Below, in pieces: positions 17,927 to 27,220 of a stretch of 64,000 nt of DNA. The number at the start of each line of letters is the position of its first letter. Within the stretch, counting starts at the first letter, position 1. The translations under genes and the position numbers were made by a program. Under the pieces are notes generated by a model. That model worked only from the letters and a program-made list of their open reading frames with translations. It was not told where the DNA came from and searched no databases. Source of the stretch: Lewinellaceae bacterium (lineage in GTDB: Bacteria > Bacteroidota > Bacteroidia > Chitinophagales > Saprospiraceae). The DNA is taken from NCBI GenBank assembly GCA_020636405.1, contig JACJXW010000010.1, forward strand, positions 248,001 through 312,000, read 5' to 3'.

Positions 17927-19837
17927 TCACACCAACCGCGAGAACCGCACATTCGAGCGGGGAAAATCAACCCCCATAGCAAAGAACGTAAACACCCCGA
18001 TCACCAGCGCCGCCCACACGATATTCCATCCGAAGGTAGGCTCCAGTATCGGCCGGGACGCGGGGATCATTGTAAAAACAATGCCCACCAGCACCGAAGC
18101 GATAGCCGTCCACTGATACAGGCGCAGGCCATAGAGAATGGGGGTCTGCACCTCGCCGCGGTAGGCTTCCTCAACGAAGCGGCCGAGGCCGGTGAGGAGG
18201 AGGTACATGCCGAAAATAAAAGGGAAGGGAAGCCCCCACTGCCATAAGGCCAGCAGGATGAACCCCACAAAGAACAGCCAGAGAATGGCGTAGAGCGGCG
18301 TGGGGTGCAGGGTTTGGCCCTTCATGTCGGAAATGCCGCATACTCTCGAGCGTGGGTGAAAATAGCGGATGCCTACCTTTTCATTGTCTACCGGCGCTCC
18401 GTGACAACAGCCGTTCACCAGGCAGCGCAGGCGCCCAATGCCCTGGACCCAGGGCATGACAACGGAAAACGCCCCAATGACCACCCAAACCTGGAAGCCG
18501 GCCGCCCAGACGGCCAGGCTGGAAAACAGAATGCCTACCAGAGCACCGTAGTACCCATAGGGGCGTTTCAGCTTTTCCGATCCTTCGATCAACTGCGCCC
18601 AGAGCGCGGAAAAAACAATGCTCACGGCGCCAAACAGCACCACTGCCCAGGCGTAGGCCTCGCCGGCAAGCCAGCCGATAATGAGGGTGCCCAGTACGGC
18701 CCCGGCGCCTACATAAAAGCCGTGGTTGATCACCCGCACCGGCCCGAATACCCACTCTTTCCAGGAGTTGGCTACCCATTCCGCCATCCCCCGTAAAGCT
18801 GGCCAAATGCTCGCCAGGTTGGATGCAAAGCCATATACGACAATGCCGGAAAGCAAATGCAGCCAGGGTGCTGTACTGAAGGCCACCAGTCCTAGCGCCA
18901 GCCCAATACCGATGAACGCCATCCATACCTTGAGCCGGGGAAAGGCCCGCGCATAAGCCCGCGCTGCCAGCAGCACCAGAAAGACAGGCATGACAAAGAA
19001 ATCACAAATGGGGATATTCCAGAAAATCACTGCTCCCTGATAGGGCGCATCCGGCAGAAACTGCCCCCCGACTGCGGGCCAGAGGAAGGCGAGGTAAAGC
19101 GCCAGTGCCGAACCCGCCAGAGCGCCCGTCCCCCATTGCCGCACTTCCAGGCGGGTTTTCACAACCAAAGGTACCAGAAGCAGGAATAGCCAGGAAAAGC
19201 CGAAAAAAAAGCCGGCCCCGGACATCTGCCCCAACGGCCAGGGCCATTGCACCGCCGGCAGAATATTTCCCGCCAGGAAACCCCAAACATTGGCGCCCAA
19301 CAACCAGAAAGCCACTACCTGTATCAGAACAGCCAGCCGCTGCCCTGGCTCGGGTGGTTCCATGCTTTTTTCCGGAAGGCTGAACCATACCTTTTTATCG
19401 GCCCCGGGGAAGCGCTGCGCCAGGTCCGGCCGCTCGTAGCCCCATACCAGGGCAGCCATGCCAAGAATGGCGGCCGGCGTTACCAGCCACAGGCCACTGG
19501 CAGAACCCGAAAACACAGAAGCGCCAACCAGAAACAGGCTAAATCCCCAGTAAATGGGGTGCCGCAGCCACCGGTAGGGGCCTTGGTTTACGTACCGGAC
19601 GGGAGGAAAGGCATTCATCGGCAACCCCCGGCCGTAACGCCACAGGGCAAACATGCCCCACAGCATCAGCAACAGGCCCGCACCCCCGATGCCAATACCC
19701 CATGCCGGATGGTGAATGGCGGGAAGCCCAACCATGGCTTCCGTTCCGTAACTCCAGGCCCCAAGCAGCGCCGGCAGGACGATCAAAAACAGGATGCCGT
19801 ACAACCACTTGCCGACATTGGATCGGTTCGTTTTCAT
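17927..19837 (-). CDS. membrane fusion: isoprenylcysteine methyltransferase-like + Lgt-like
   Basis: A 636-residue multi-membrane protein. The N-terminal part (about 1-190) has the ICMT/phospholipid methyltransferase-like signature YVNQGPYRWLRHPIYWGFSL. The C-terminal part (about 330-620) resembles prolipoprotein diacylglyceryl transferase: GRLRCLVNGCCHG, then HPTPLYAILWLF and a GLGRFVEEAYRG motif. The start ATG overlaps the stop of the permease gene by 4 bases, so it belongs to the ABC operon. A true Lgt has a shorter form and no ICMT part, so this is more likely a specialised lipid-modifying enzyme than the housekeeping Lgt. Confidence 0.72.
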   Translation of the reverse strand: MKTNRSNVGKWLYGILFLIVLPALLGAWSYGTEAMVGLPAIHHPAWGIGIGGAGLLLMLWGMFALWRYGRGLPMNAFPPVRYVNQGPYRWLRHPIYWGFSLFLVGASVFSGSASGLWLVTPAAILGMAALVWGYERPDLAQRFPGADKKVWFSLPEKSMEPPEPGQRLAVLIQVVAFWLLGANVWGFLAGNILPAVQWPWPLGQMSGAGFFFGFSWLFLLLVPLVVKTRLEVRQWGTGALAGSALALYLAFLWPAVGGQFLPDAPYQGAVIFWNIPICDFFVMPVFLVLLAARAYARAFPRLKVWMAFIGIGLALGLVAFSTAPWLHLLSGIVVYGFASNLASIWPALRGMAEWVANSWKEWVFGPVRVINHGFYVGAGAVLGTLIIGWLAGEAYAWAVVLFGAVSIVFSALWAQLIEGSEKLKRPYGYYGALVGILFSSLAVWAAGFQVWVVIGAFSVVMPWVQGIGRLRCLVNGCCHGAPVDNEKVGIRYFHPRSRVCGISDMKGQTLHPTPLYAILWLFFVGFILLALWQWGLPFPFIFGMYLLLTGLGRFVEEAYRGEVQTPILYGLRLYQWTAIASVLVGIVFTMIPASRPILEPTFGWNIVWAALVIGVFTFFAMGVDFPRSNVRFSRLV

Positions 19838-20595
19838 TTTTTTCGCATTTTGATGAAATAAAGAACTCCCGCCGCCGCCAGAAAGCCCAGGGCGTAAAGG
19901 GTACTGGCCAGTACCGAACTTCCAATAGAATGGTCGGAAAAGGCAGAGGCAATAGCCGCTTGTGAGGGAAAGTAGGCAGGAAGCAGCCGGATGATGAACT
20001 GGTTCTCCGCTTCGGCGTAGAAGAGCGGGTTTTGAAGCCAACCGGCATCGATATTGGCCAGCAGGACGATGAACAGTATGCCCTCCAGTTCGCCCCGAAT
20101 CAGGCTGCCCACCAGCAGGCCATAACTGCCGTAGACCAACCCTGCCAAAAACAAGCCCAGCATCATCAGGAACAGGTGTTCAGGGGTGAAAAACAACAAC
20201 AGCGCGACGCTTACGTACAAGGCGATCAGTGCGGTACAGCCGGCCAGTACAGCTAGTTTACTCACCAGCAGGGCCAGAGGATGATAACCGCACAGGACCA
20301 GCCGGTGGCTGGCCGCCGCCTCGCGCTGTATCAGGTTCAGGGCCAGAAAAGAGGACAGGAAACCGACGGAGGCCACCGCCAGGAAAAGCAGGGAGATGTT
20401 GCGCTCGCTGGCCTCCAGAAAAACCTCTTCCGCAACGGAAGCCAGGCGAAACGGCATGATCCGCTCCGAGGTAGTCCAGTACACTGCCAGCAGGAAGGCC
20501 GCCGGAATGGCCAGCAGAAGAATGGGGATGATGCGCCGCCGAAACATCATGCGGAGTAGCATCGAGACGCTGACACCTATCCTTTGGACTATCAT
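19834..20595 (-). CDS. ABC-2-type transporter permease
   Basis: A 253-residue membrane protein with about six hydrophobic segments and a large loop (TTSERIMPFRLASVAEEVFL) after the first. Both ends are joined by ATGA overlaps: its start with the ABC ATPase stop and its stop with the ICMT-Lgt start. This pairs it with the ATPase as a probable exporter or membrane remodeller. The substrate is unknown. Confidence 0.75.
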   Translation of the reverse strand: MIVQRIGVSVSMLLRMMFRRRIIPILLLAIPAAFLLAVYWTTSERIMPFRLASVAEEVFLEASERNISLLFLAVASVGFLSSFLALNLIQREAAASHRLVLCGYHPLALLVSKLAVLAGCTALIALYVSVALLLFFTPEHLFLMMLGLFLAGLVYGSYGLLVGSLIRGELEGILFIVLLANIDAGWLQNPLFYAEAENQFIIRLLPAYFPSQAAIASAFSDHSIGSSVLASTLYALGFLAAAGVLYFIKMRKK

Positions 20596-21206
20596 TGAAG
20601 AATGCCGTTTTTCAAGTTGTAAATGCGCTCGAACCGCTCTTTGTCCGCAATCAGGTGAGTGACCACCAGGATGCTGCCGCCGCTCGCCCGGAAACGTTCG
20701 GCATAATCCCAGAACCGCAGGTAGGTTTCCCAATCGAAGCCATTGTAGGGCTCATCGAGCACCAGGAGGCCCGGGCGGTGGAAGAGGGCCAGGCAGAGGT
20801 TGAGCTTCTGCCGGGTGCCTCCGCTGAGATAGGCCACTCGTTCGCGGCGGTATTGGCCGAACTGAAAGTGCTCCAGGAGCTGGTCGCGGTGGGCCTGCCA
20901 GGATTCCTCGCCTTCACCCCGAACCGGCAGGCCATAGGCGGCGGCGAAGTACTGAAAATGCTCCAGCACCGTCAGCTGGGAAAACACCAGCGCTTCCTGC
21001 GGGCAGTATCCCAGGCGCCCGAAGACGGCCACTCTGCCGCTGTCTGCTTTCAACGCTCCCACGATGATCTGGAGCAGGGTGGACTTCCCGGAGCCGTTCT
21101 CCCCCACGATACCATTCACCCCCCCCTTCTCCATCCGAAAAGATATCCCTTTCAGGACGGCCTTTTGCCCGAACGACCGGGTAATATTTTCCACCTCCAA
21201 CATCAT
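20592..21206 (-). CDS. ABC transporter ATP-binding protein
   Basis: A 204-residue nucleotide-binding domain. It has Walker A GENGSGKST near residue 35, a Q-loop at GYCPQEALVF, the signature YLSGGTRQKLNLCLAL, Walker B LLVLDEPYNGFDW and the switch His in VVTHL. It overlaps by 4 bases both the gene upstream (lipocalin-like) and the permease downstream. It is compact, like CcmA-type or ABC-2 exporters. Confidence 0.9.
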   Translation of the reverse strand: MMLEVENITRSFGQKAVLKGISFRMEKGGVNGIVGENGSGKSTLLQIIVGALKADSGRVAVFGRLGYCPQEALVFSQLTVLEHFQYFAAAYGLPVRGEGEESWQAHRDQLLEHFQFGQYRRERVAYLSGGTRQKLNLCLALFHRPGLLVLDEPYNGFDWETYLRFWDYAERFRASGGSILVVTHLIADKERFERIYNLKNGILQ

Positions 21207-22030
21207 AGTTCTTCCGCTCTGGTGAAGTCGACAAGTTCATGAATGGCCCAGCCTTCGCCCTTTACCTCACCCCGCTCCAGCAGTTTCCCCCGGCTCCTCC
21301 ATTTGTGCTCATTGGCATTGAGGAAAAACCGGGGCACGATGCGATTGAACCCTGGCAGGTAGGACACCATCGAACGGACGACGTTGAAGATCTTTTTCTC
21401 TGCTTCCAGGGTACCGCTTCGGTCCAGTTGCAGGTGAATGCCCTGTTGAGGAAGTTGCAGCCCCTCCTCATCGATTACCGCCCCTTCCACGGGAATACCA
21501 TTGTGCCAAACCCACTGCCGGGAAGGAGAACCCCGAAACTCTATCCAAACCAGATAGTCCTGATCGGACAAGTACCGTCCCCAGTGGAGTTGCTCCATAG
21601 GGATCTTCCAGGGTTCCACTGTCAGTACCAGCCGTTCGGCGTAGCCCAACCCCTTGATGACCGGGCCATCGGCTATATCGAACAGGGCATGGGAGCGGGG
21701 TTGAAAACACTGCCAGTCAACTGAACCCTTTTCGGACCGATAAAGCCGGGCGGTAAGCGGAGGTGCATCCGCTTCCCACCATCCCGAAATGCCAAAGGAG
21801 CCGTCTTCCCATATGATCTGATCGCCCATCTGGCTGGGCCAGTTGAGTTGCTGGAAACGGCTGCGCTCGGAGGCCCCTTTACCATCCTCGTACAATAACA
21901 GGCTGGTATAGGGCAGTTCCAGTCCGCGCCAGCGCATGGTTGCCGCATAACCAATGGCGGCATTACCCTGCTCATCCATACAATCCAGGTACCATTTGGA
22001 GAGATAAAAATTGTTGCGTGATTTGCCCAT
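21203..22030 (-). CDS. possible lipocalin-like / CrtC-like protein
   Basis: A 275-residue, Trp-rich beta-type protein without a signal peptide. Segments such as SKWYLDCMDEQGNAAIGYAA and the later GLGYAERLVLTVEPWKIPM resemble the AttH/CrtC (carotenoid 1,2-hydratase) lipocalin-like group, but I am not sure. It heads the ABC operon (4-base overlap), and the squalene/phytoene-synthase-like gene lies 151 bases upstream on the same strand, which makes an isoprenoid substrate plausible. Confidence 0.5.
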   Translation of the reverse strand: MGKSRNNFYLSKWYLDCMDEQGNAAIGYAATMRWRGLELPYTSLLLYEDGKGASERSRFQQLNWPSQMGDQIIWEDGSFGISGWWEADAPPLTARLYRSEKGSVDWQCFQPRSHALFDIADGPVIKGLGYAERLVLTVEPWKIPMEQLHWGRYLSDQDYLVWIEFRGSPSRQWVWHNGIPVEGAVIDEEGLQLPQQGIHLQLDRSGTLEAEKKIFNVVRSMVSYLPGFNRIVPRFFLNANEHKWRSRGKLLERGEVKGEGWAIHELVDFTRAEEL

Positions 22031-22155
22031 GAGTGAATGTGTTTGCTGCTTTTACAGCATATTGATAAACCATCAGGAAAGGTTACGGCCCGAAAGGTGA
22101 AGTGGTTATCAGGGCAGGTACTGGATAATTTAAATCATACTGTTCCATTTGTAAA

Positions 22156-22167
22156 TGACTAAAATCA
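22156..22167. promoter_or_regulatory. CRP/FNR-like dyad TGACTAAAATCA
   Basis: It lies 126 bases upstream of the lipocalin-like gene and its ABC operon, preceded by AA like the other four sites. Confidence 0.35.
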
Positions 22168-22181
22168 GCAAACGGGCGCTT

Positions 22182-23078
22182 TTACCCCCAGGGGTGGGCC
22201 GCCGGTGCCGCCGCCTTCTTTATCATCGGAGCAGGAGGCTCTTCCCGTTGGAGCACTTCACGGAAGAACCTGCGGGCAGGAGCCTCGTAAACCAACGGGA
22301 AAGTGGCCCTGGCCAGAAGGGAGAAACGCCCCAGTGGCAACTTCCGGTGGTGTTCTTCCAGCAGTTCCAGCCCTTTTTGGGCCTGGCTGCGGAACCAGCG
22401 CTGCACCCCCGGCGAATGGACGTCGAAGAGAGATTGCCGGCTAATGCTGAACAACCGGCTATCTTCCATGGAAACGTTGATATATCCGGCCCGGACGTCG
22501 GCCCCGAAATCCCGTAGGTCGTAGTAAAACCGGGAAGCCAGGCCCAACGGTTCCAAAATTTCATATTTATCCGGATCTTCCTTAAAGATCTTGAGGGTAG
22601 CGCGGATGGTGCCCCGGATGTCCAGCAGGTGAAAATGATACATTAGTTCTTTTTCCGGGAAGAAGAGCAGCTTATCCCGCCGGTGGGCGTCGAAAAGCAG
22701 GGAATGGAGAATGTCGGCCGTTTCTTCCTGGAAATTGGCGCCGAAGCGCTGGCCCACCTCAAAGCAATACAGCATGAGGTAATCAACTGCATCCCTGGGG
22801 GCTTCCGGCTTTTCGGAAAAGCGGATCTTTTCCTCCACATAGGCAGCCCCATTGGGGAAACCCTCCGGCACAGGGGCATCTCCATCAACAATATCATCCA
22901 GGTAGCGCATGAGGGTATAGTAAGATTCCAGGAATGTCCCTCTCAGAGGGCTGAAGGCCGCATATTTGAACAGCCGGAGATAGCGCAGAAAGCTGCGGTA
23001 CTTGGCCCCGCGGGTGCGCAGCTGATACTCAAATATCTGCCTGCGCATCTGGCGGGCATGCTCTTTCAGGTTTTTCAT
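22182..23078 (-). CDS. squalene/phytoene synthase-family protein
   Basis: A 298-residue all-helical prenyl-transferase. The first acidic motif is TLMRYLDDIVDGD (near residue 55) and the second region is SRFYYDLRDFGADVRAGYIN (near residue 190), with a usual length for the family. It normally joins two prenyl diphosphates head to head. The start at 23078 (MKNLKEHARQ) was chosen because the upstream extension looks non-coding. Its position before the lipocalin-like/ABC/ICMT-Lgt operon suggests a common isoprenoid pathway. The second motif deviates from the usual Asn-Asp pair (DLRDFGAD), so activity is not certain. Confidence 0.8.
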   Translation of the reverse strand: MKNLKEHARQMRRQIFEYQLRTRGAKYRSFLRYLRLFKYAAFSPLRGTFLESYYTLMRYLDDIVDGDAPVPEGFPNGAAYVEEKIRFSEKPEAPRDAVDYLMLYCFEVGQRFGANFQEETADILHSLLFDAHRRDKLLFFPEKELMYHFHLLDIRGTIRATLKIFKEDPDKYEILEPLGLASRFYYDLRDFGADVRAGYINVSMEDSRLFSISRQSLFDVHSPGVQRWFRSQAQKGLELLEEHHRKLPLGRFSLLARATFPLVYEAPARRFFREVLQREEPPAPMIKKAAAPAAHPWG

Positions 23079-23262
23079 GGGTTCTTTTGGTTGTAATTTC
23101 GCAATACGGCCCCTCTCCGCACGAAAGAGGAGGGGAACGATGGACAGCACTAAGAGATTCAAACTTCCCCCAGCTCTGCAAAGGCCCATCATTCCTCTAC
23201 TCCATAAAGCAGGATCCTGGATTGCATGCCATGTTCACAGGACTTGGCCTACGCCGGCCCCT

Positions 23263-24288
23263 TTAAGGAACAGGCGTCCATATCATAACTTCGTCGAAGA
23301 AAGTTGTGGCGCGATAGTCCAGGCCGCTGCCAAGGGCCAATGCGGAATAAGCTCCTTCGGGGCCTTGCAGGCTAATGTCCTCCAGAAGCAGTTGCCCGTT
23401 AACCCAGACACTACCGCTTTTGCGCTTGTTGTTATACATGATCCTGATGGTGTACCATTCTCCGGCTTTCCAGGCCTGGAGTTTGTTATCATACGAGTCA
23501 TCAGTACCGAAGAAGATATACCCATTGGATTCGAACGTAACCAGAGCATGGTAGGCGCCTTTTTCTCCCTCTTCCGGATTGAAAAGGCCAAAGCTGGCAT
23601 TAGAGTAACTCAGCATTCCGGGCTCGGCATGGTCAACTCGAATAGCGCTTTCGACAAATACCACTTCCGGCGTTTCTTCTATGGGCAAAAAGGCGACCGC
23701 CGGCTGTCCGAACCCCCCTTTCATTTTCAGGGATCGGTCGCCCTTAAATGCATTTTGACCGGTAACCACCTGGTGTTCCTCACCAAAGCTGCAGAGCTTC
23801 AGTACCCAGCCGCCATCGCTGGGAAAGTCTCCTACTGCGTAGCCCTCAAAGCCGTCTTTTGCCTCTACCAGCTTTCCATCCAGGATAAAATCCAGTTTTT
23901 CGGCCATCCCCAGGAGCGGCTGTGCCCGGCCACTGGGAAAGCCACCGGACTCGACCATCTTTTCCACCTCTCCTCTAAAGATCTTGATCTCTTTGCGGGC
24001 AGCATCAAATGCCTTGATCACGATCTGCTCTTCGATCTTTCCGGCCTGAGATTTCAGGGCAAACCCGCTCTTGATAGGAAGGATATTTCCCTCCACCATT
24101 TCATCGATGTAGTTACCCATACTGTGGATGACACTGATCCAGGCGGGACGGTGAAGCGGATTTGGCGAATCGGTACGGAATTCAGTGGTAAGCGACTCTC
24201 CTTGCTGTTTAGGAAGGAATTCGTCCTTTTCGCACCCCATAAGGAATACGGCCAGGACACTCAACAGAATGACACATAACTTTTTCAT
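23263..24288 (-). CDS. lipoprotein with a LamG-like beta domain
   Basis: A 341-residue protein with a lipoprotein signal (LSVLAVFLMGCEKD, lipid Cys near 19). The first half is helical, with PLHRPAWISVIHSMGNYID; the second half looks like a concanavalin/LamG beta sandwich ending in FFDEVMIWTPVP, typical of such folds. No known enzyme motif is seen. It is divergent from the SMC cassette, with a 229-base gap between them. Confidence 0.65.
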   Translation of the reverse strand: MKKLCVILLSVLAVFLMGCEKDEFLPKQQGESLTTEFRTDSPNPLHRPAWISVIHSMGNYIDEMVEGNILPIKSGFALKSQAGKIEEQIVIKAFDAARKEIKIFRGEVEKMVESGGFPSGRAQPLLGMAEKLDFILDGKLVEAKDGFEGYAVGDFPSDGGWVLKLCSFGEEHQVVTGQNAFKGDRSLKMKGGFGQPAVAFLPIEETPEVVFVESAIRVDHAEPGMLSYSNASFGLFNPEEGEKGAYHALVTFESNGYIFFGTDDSYDNKLQAWKAGEWYTIRIMYNNKRKSGSVWVNGQLLLEDISLQGPEGAYSALALGSGLDYRATTFFDEVMIWTPVP

Positions 24289-24391
24289 TATTTTGGTTTT
24301 TTGGTTTCCATTTCACTGGAAATCCCGCAAAGCCGGAAAAGGCCAGGCAGGAGGTTAGGAATAATTTACCCCAACTGTAGCATTTTGTAAA

Positions 24392-24403
24392 TGACGAATA
24401 TCA
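24392..24403. promoter_or_regulatory. CRP/FNR-like dyad TGACGAATATCA
   Basis: It lies between divergent genes, 103 bases from the lipoprotein start and 114 bases from the SMC start, and has AA before and GT after, extending the dyad. Confidence 0.4.
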
Positions 24404-24489
24404 GTGCTTTCCCTTTTTTCGTCATCCCTTTGGTGAACAGTGCCTCTGTTTGCGTTAAAAACTCTCTGAAAAGATTGCTATTTTGGCGT

Positions 24490-24508
24490 CTTTTCAAGTC
24501 GTGAAAAG
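24490..24508. promoter_or_regulatory. short inverted repeat in the SMC leader
   Basis: CTTTTCA (24490-24496) and TGAAAAG (24502-24508) form a 7-base stem ending 9 bases before the SMC start. It could be an operator or a hairpin that limits translation. Confidence 0.35.
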
Positions 24509-24517
24509 AAAACCCGG

Positions 24518-27220
24518 ATGCTGACCAAACTGGTGCTGATCAATTCTTCTTCCTACAAAATTGCCGAGCTCAACTTTGAGGGCAGCCGTTCTTTGCAGTT
24601 GGTAGGCCCCAATAACGTAGGCAAAAGTTCACTGATCTACGCCCTCAACTTCGTCTTCCTGGTCAACAAAAAGTTGATGAACTTCAGCGGGCAGCGGCCG
24701 GCAGATAAAGATACCATCGCTCACTACTTCCCCGATGCTGAACGCAGTTACATCATCTTCGAAGTGAGCAAAAAAGGGCGCCGCTACTGCATACTGGCGC
24801 GCCGCGACGGAGAGGCCGAGCTGCACTACTCAAAAATGGATACCGCCTATCAAAAAGGCCTCTTCTTCGAACACACCCCTAAAGGCCAGAAACTGCGCAA
24901 CTATCGGGAACTGGCGCGCCACCTTGTCAGCGAACGCCAGGTCCGCCTCAAGGAATTGCCACAGGCTACCGATGTGCTACGCCAGATCTACCATACGGGT
25001 AAAGGCAGCAACGCTGCCGTCTGGCTGACCGACAAATGTAAAAGCAGCGGCACCACCAACAGCTTCACCAAAGTATACCGCTATCTCATCAACTCCAAAC
25101 TGGTGACCAACCGGGCGCTGAAGGACATCCTGCTCATCGCCGACAACCGGGACCAGGACGTGCTCAGCTACAGCCGCCAGAATATGCAGGACATCGACCG
25201 CCTGCGCAAAGAGAGCCAGAAGGTGGCCATTCTAAAAAGCATCAAAGAGGAATTCCGCCAGTTTCGGCTGCTGACCGGCGAAGTGCAGGAAGTGTACGAC
25301 AACCTCGCAAGGCAATTCCGGCTCTACCGGCAAGCCGCCACCGCACTGGCGGCCGAACTGGCCGACAAGATATACCGGAAAGAAAAGGAAGCTGAAGAAC
25401 TCAGGCTACAGGCACGCGAACTGGAAACCCAGAAAGGAGAACAACATCAGGAGTTGGGTGTATTGCGGCACCGGACGCAAAGCCTTAAGCAACAACTACA
25501 GCAACAGGAACAGCGGTTGAAAGATATTCAGTCCCTCCCCCCTCTTCCTCTCCTTCAGCAACAACTGCAGAGCACCCAGGAAATGCTGGAAAAACTCAAC
25601 TACCAACTGCAGGAGATAAAGGTGTCCGGAAGGCCGCCGGAAGAATTGGAGCGGCGGCAGCAACGGTTGCATACCAGCATCGAAACGAAGAGAAAAGAAC
25701 TTTCCAATAGCGCGGACTGGCTCATCAACCACCTGGCCGATGACGCCGAGGCGATCAAGCTCCTCAACAGCATCCTGCGGGCGGAACTGGGCCACCTGCC
25801 CAAATCGGCCATCCTCAAAAAAGCGACCCAAACCGGGAACATAGTGCAGCTCTTCGACGGCGAGATCCAATTGCCCGGAGATTTCAGGATACAACCCCTG
25901 GCCACCCCGGAAGAGCTGGCGGCCGAGATCGAAGAACAAGAGAGCGAACGGGCCCGGATCTTACAACTTCTGGAAGCAGTGCGCAACCGGGCGGGACTTG
26001 AAAATCAACGCCGCGAAGCCCTCACTCAGCAAAAACAACTGGAGGGGCAAATCCAGTTGGCCAGCCAGCTCGAAGAGGTGAAAGAGGACATTAAAACCCT
26101 GAAAAAAGAACTGGAAAAACTGGCCGCCGCTCAGGAAAAAACGGAAAAGAAACTGCGCCAGCTCGACGAAGCCATCCAGCGCCTGGACAATGGCAGGCAG
26201 GCCATCAGCGAACAGGTGGCCTCCCTGCGCCAGCGCGATAATGACCTGCGTCGCGACCAACGGGAACTGGAAGCGCTGCACCTCGAACATTTCGTGCTCG
26301 AAAAGGAGGCCGAAGGGAGTACCAAAGACGCCCGAAGCCTCTACGAAAGTATCCGGCAGGATTACGAAAAATACCAAAAACTGATCGAGCAAAAGAACCG
26401 CATCTTCAACCAGCTCAAGAATAAGGCCCAGTATGACCTTGCCGACGAAAAGCGCTTCATCAACGCCCTGGAGCAGGAGCTGAGATCCCTACAGGATAAA
26501 GAACAAAGCATTGAGACCCTGCTCAACAACATCGCAGTGCAGTTTGCCAACCCGGCCCAGAAATTCCTCGACGGTTACGAAGAGTTCCGCACTTTCATCG
26601 TCAACGAGTTCAACTACCAGTTAGGGCGGGTCAGCATTTCCAATATCGAATCGCTCAAGGTGGAACTGGAACCCAACGAGCGCCTGCAGAAAGACCTGCA
26701 AAAAATCGCGGCGCTGACCCTCAACGCCCACACTCTTTTCGGGCAAGGCGAAGCAGCCGATGGGCACTTCGAGACCCTGACCGAATACCTGGAACGGGGG
26801 CAGGCCATCCCCTTCAATGAATTGTTCGACCTGCGGCTGCGCCTCACGGTCAATGGCAAGGCCCGCTCGGTCAACCTGGCCCGTCAGGTGGAATCCGACG
26901 GCACCGACCGCATGCTGCGCCTCATCATCATCATGACGGTAATCAACCGGCTGACCGTACGCAGCCCCGAGAACCGAATTGTACTCTTCATCGATGAGAT
27001 CGCCACTATTGACGGCAAGAACCGGCCGCAATTGGTGCAGTATTGCCAGGACAACCACTACTACCCGATTTTCGCAGCCCCCGATATGGTCGACGGCTTC
27101 GACCGTTACGCCATCATCCGGCGGGGCGCTGGAGACCGGATCGTGATCGACGAAAAAATTCACCTCATCGAAAGGCACGCCAAAAATGACCCGAAGGAAG
27201 AGGTTTTATCTGAAAATTAA
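24518..27220 (+). CDS. SMC-like ATPase of a Wadjet-type system (JetC-like)
   Basis: A 900-residue SMC/Rad50-type protein. Walker A GPNNVGKSS is at residues 30-38. Long coiled-coil arms run from about 225 to 390 and 470 to 680, with a small non-coiled, hinge-like stretch between. Near 792 is ESDGTDRM, a derived ABC signature, and Walker B VLFIDEIATID has its Asp-Glu at 826-827. The C-terminal region resembles MukB/MksB/JetC heads. It is shorter than typical JetC proteins (about 1100). The next three genes encode a Toprim nuclease, a kleisin-like protein and a small KITE-like protein, so it probably extrudes DNA loops to detect plasmids. Confidence 0.8.
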   Translation: MLTKLVLINSSSYKIAELNFEGSRSLQLVGPNNVGKSSLIYALNFVFLVNKKLMNFSGQRPADKDTIAHYFPDAERSYIIFEVSKKGRRYCILARRDGEAELHYSKMDTAYQKGLFFEHTPKGQKLRNYRELARHLVSERQVRLKELPQATDVLRQIYHTGKGSNAAVWLTDKCKSSGTTNSFTKVYRYLINSKLVTNRALKDILLIADNRDQDVLSYSRQNMQDIDRLRKESQKVAILKSIKEEFRQFRLLTGEVQEVYDNLARQFRLYRQAATALAAELADKIYRKEKEAEELRLQARELETQKGEQHQELGVLRHRTQSLKQQLQQQEQRLKDIQSLPPLPLLQQQLQSTQEMLEKLNYQLQEIKVSGRPPEELERRQQRLHTSIETKRKELSNSADWLINHLADDAEAIKLLNSILRAELGHLPKSAILKKATQTGNIVQLFDGEIQLPGDFRIQPLATPEELAAEIEEQESERARILQLLEAVRNRAGLENQRREALTQQKQLEGQIQLASQLEEVKEDIKTLKKELEKLAAAQEKTEKKLRQLDEAIQRLDNGRQAISEQVASLRQRDNDLRRDQRELEALHLEHFVLEKEAEGSTKDARSLYESIRQDYEKYQKLIEQKNRIFNQLKNKAQYDLADEKRFINALEQELRSLQDKEQSIETLLNNIAVQFANPAQKFLDGYEEFRTFIVNEFNYQLGRVSISNIESLKVELEPNERLQKDLQKIAALTLNAHTLFGQGEAADGHFETLTEYLERGQAIPFNELFDLRLRLTVNGKARSVNLARQVESDGTDRMLRLIIIMTVINRLTVRSPENRIVLFIDEIATIDGKNRPQLVQYCQDNHYYPIFAAPDMVDGFDRYAIIRRGAGDRIVIDEKIHLIERHAKNDPKEEVLSEN

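Noticed and set aside
22075..22090. TGATAAACCATCA as another CRP/FNR site
   Set aside because: The spacer is five bases rather than four, so the symmetry is broken.
24448..24486. TTTG and TATTTTGG as a complete promoter for the SMC cassette
   Set aside because: The -7 part is one base short and the spacing does not fit the Bacteroidota consensus.
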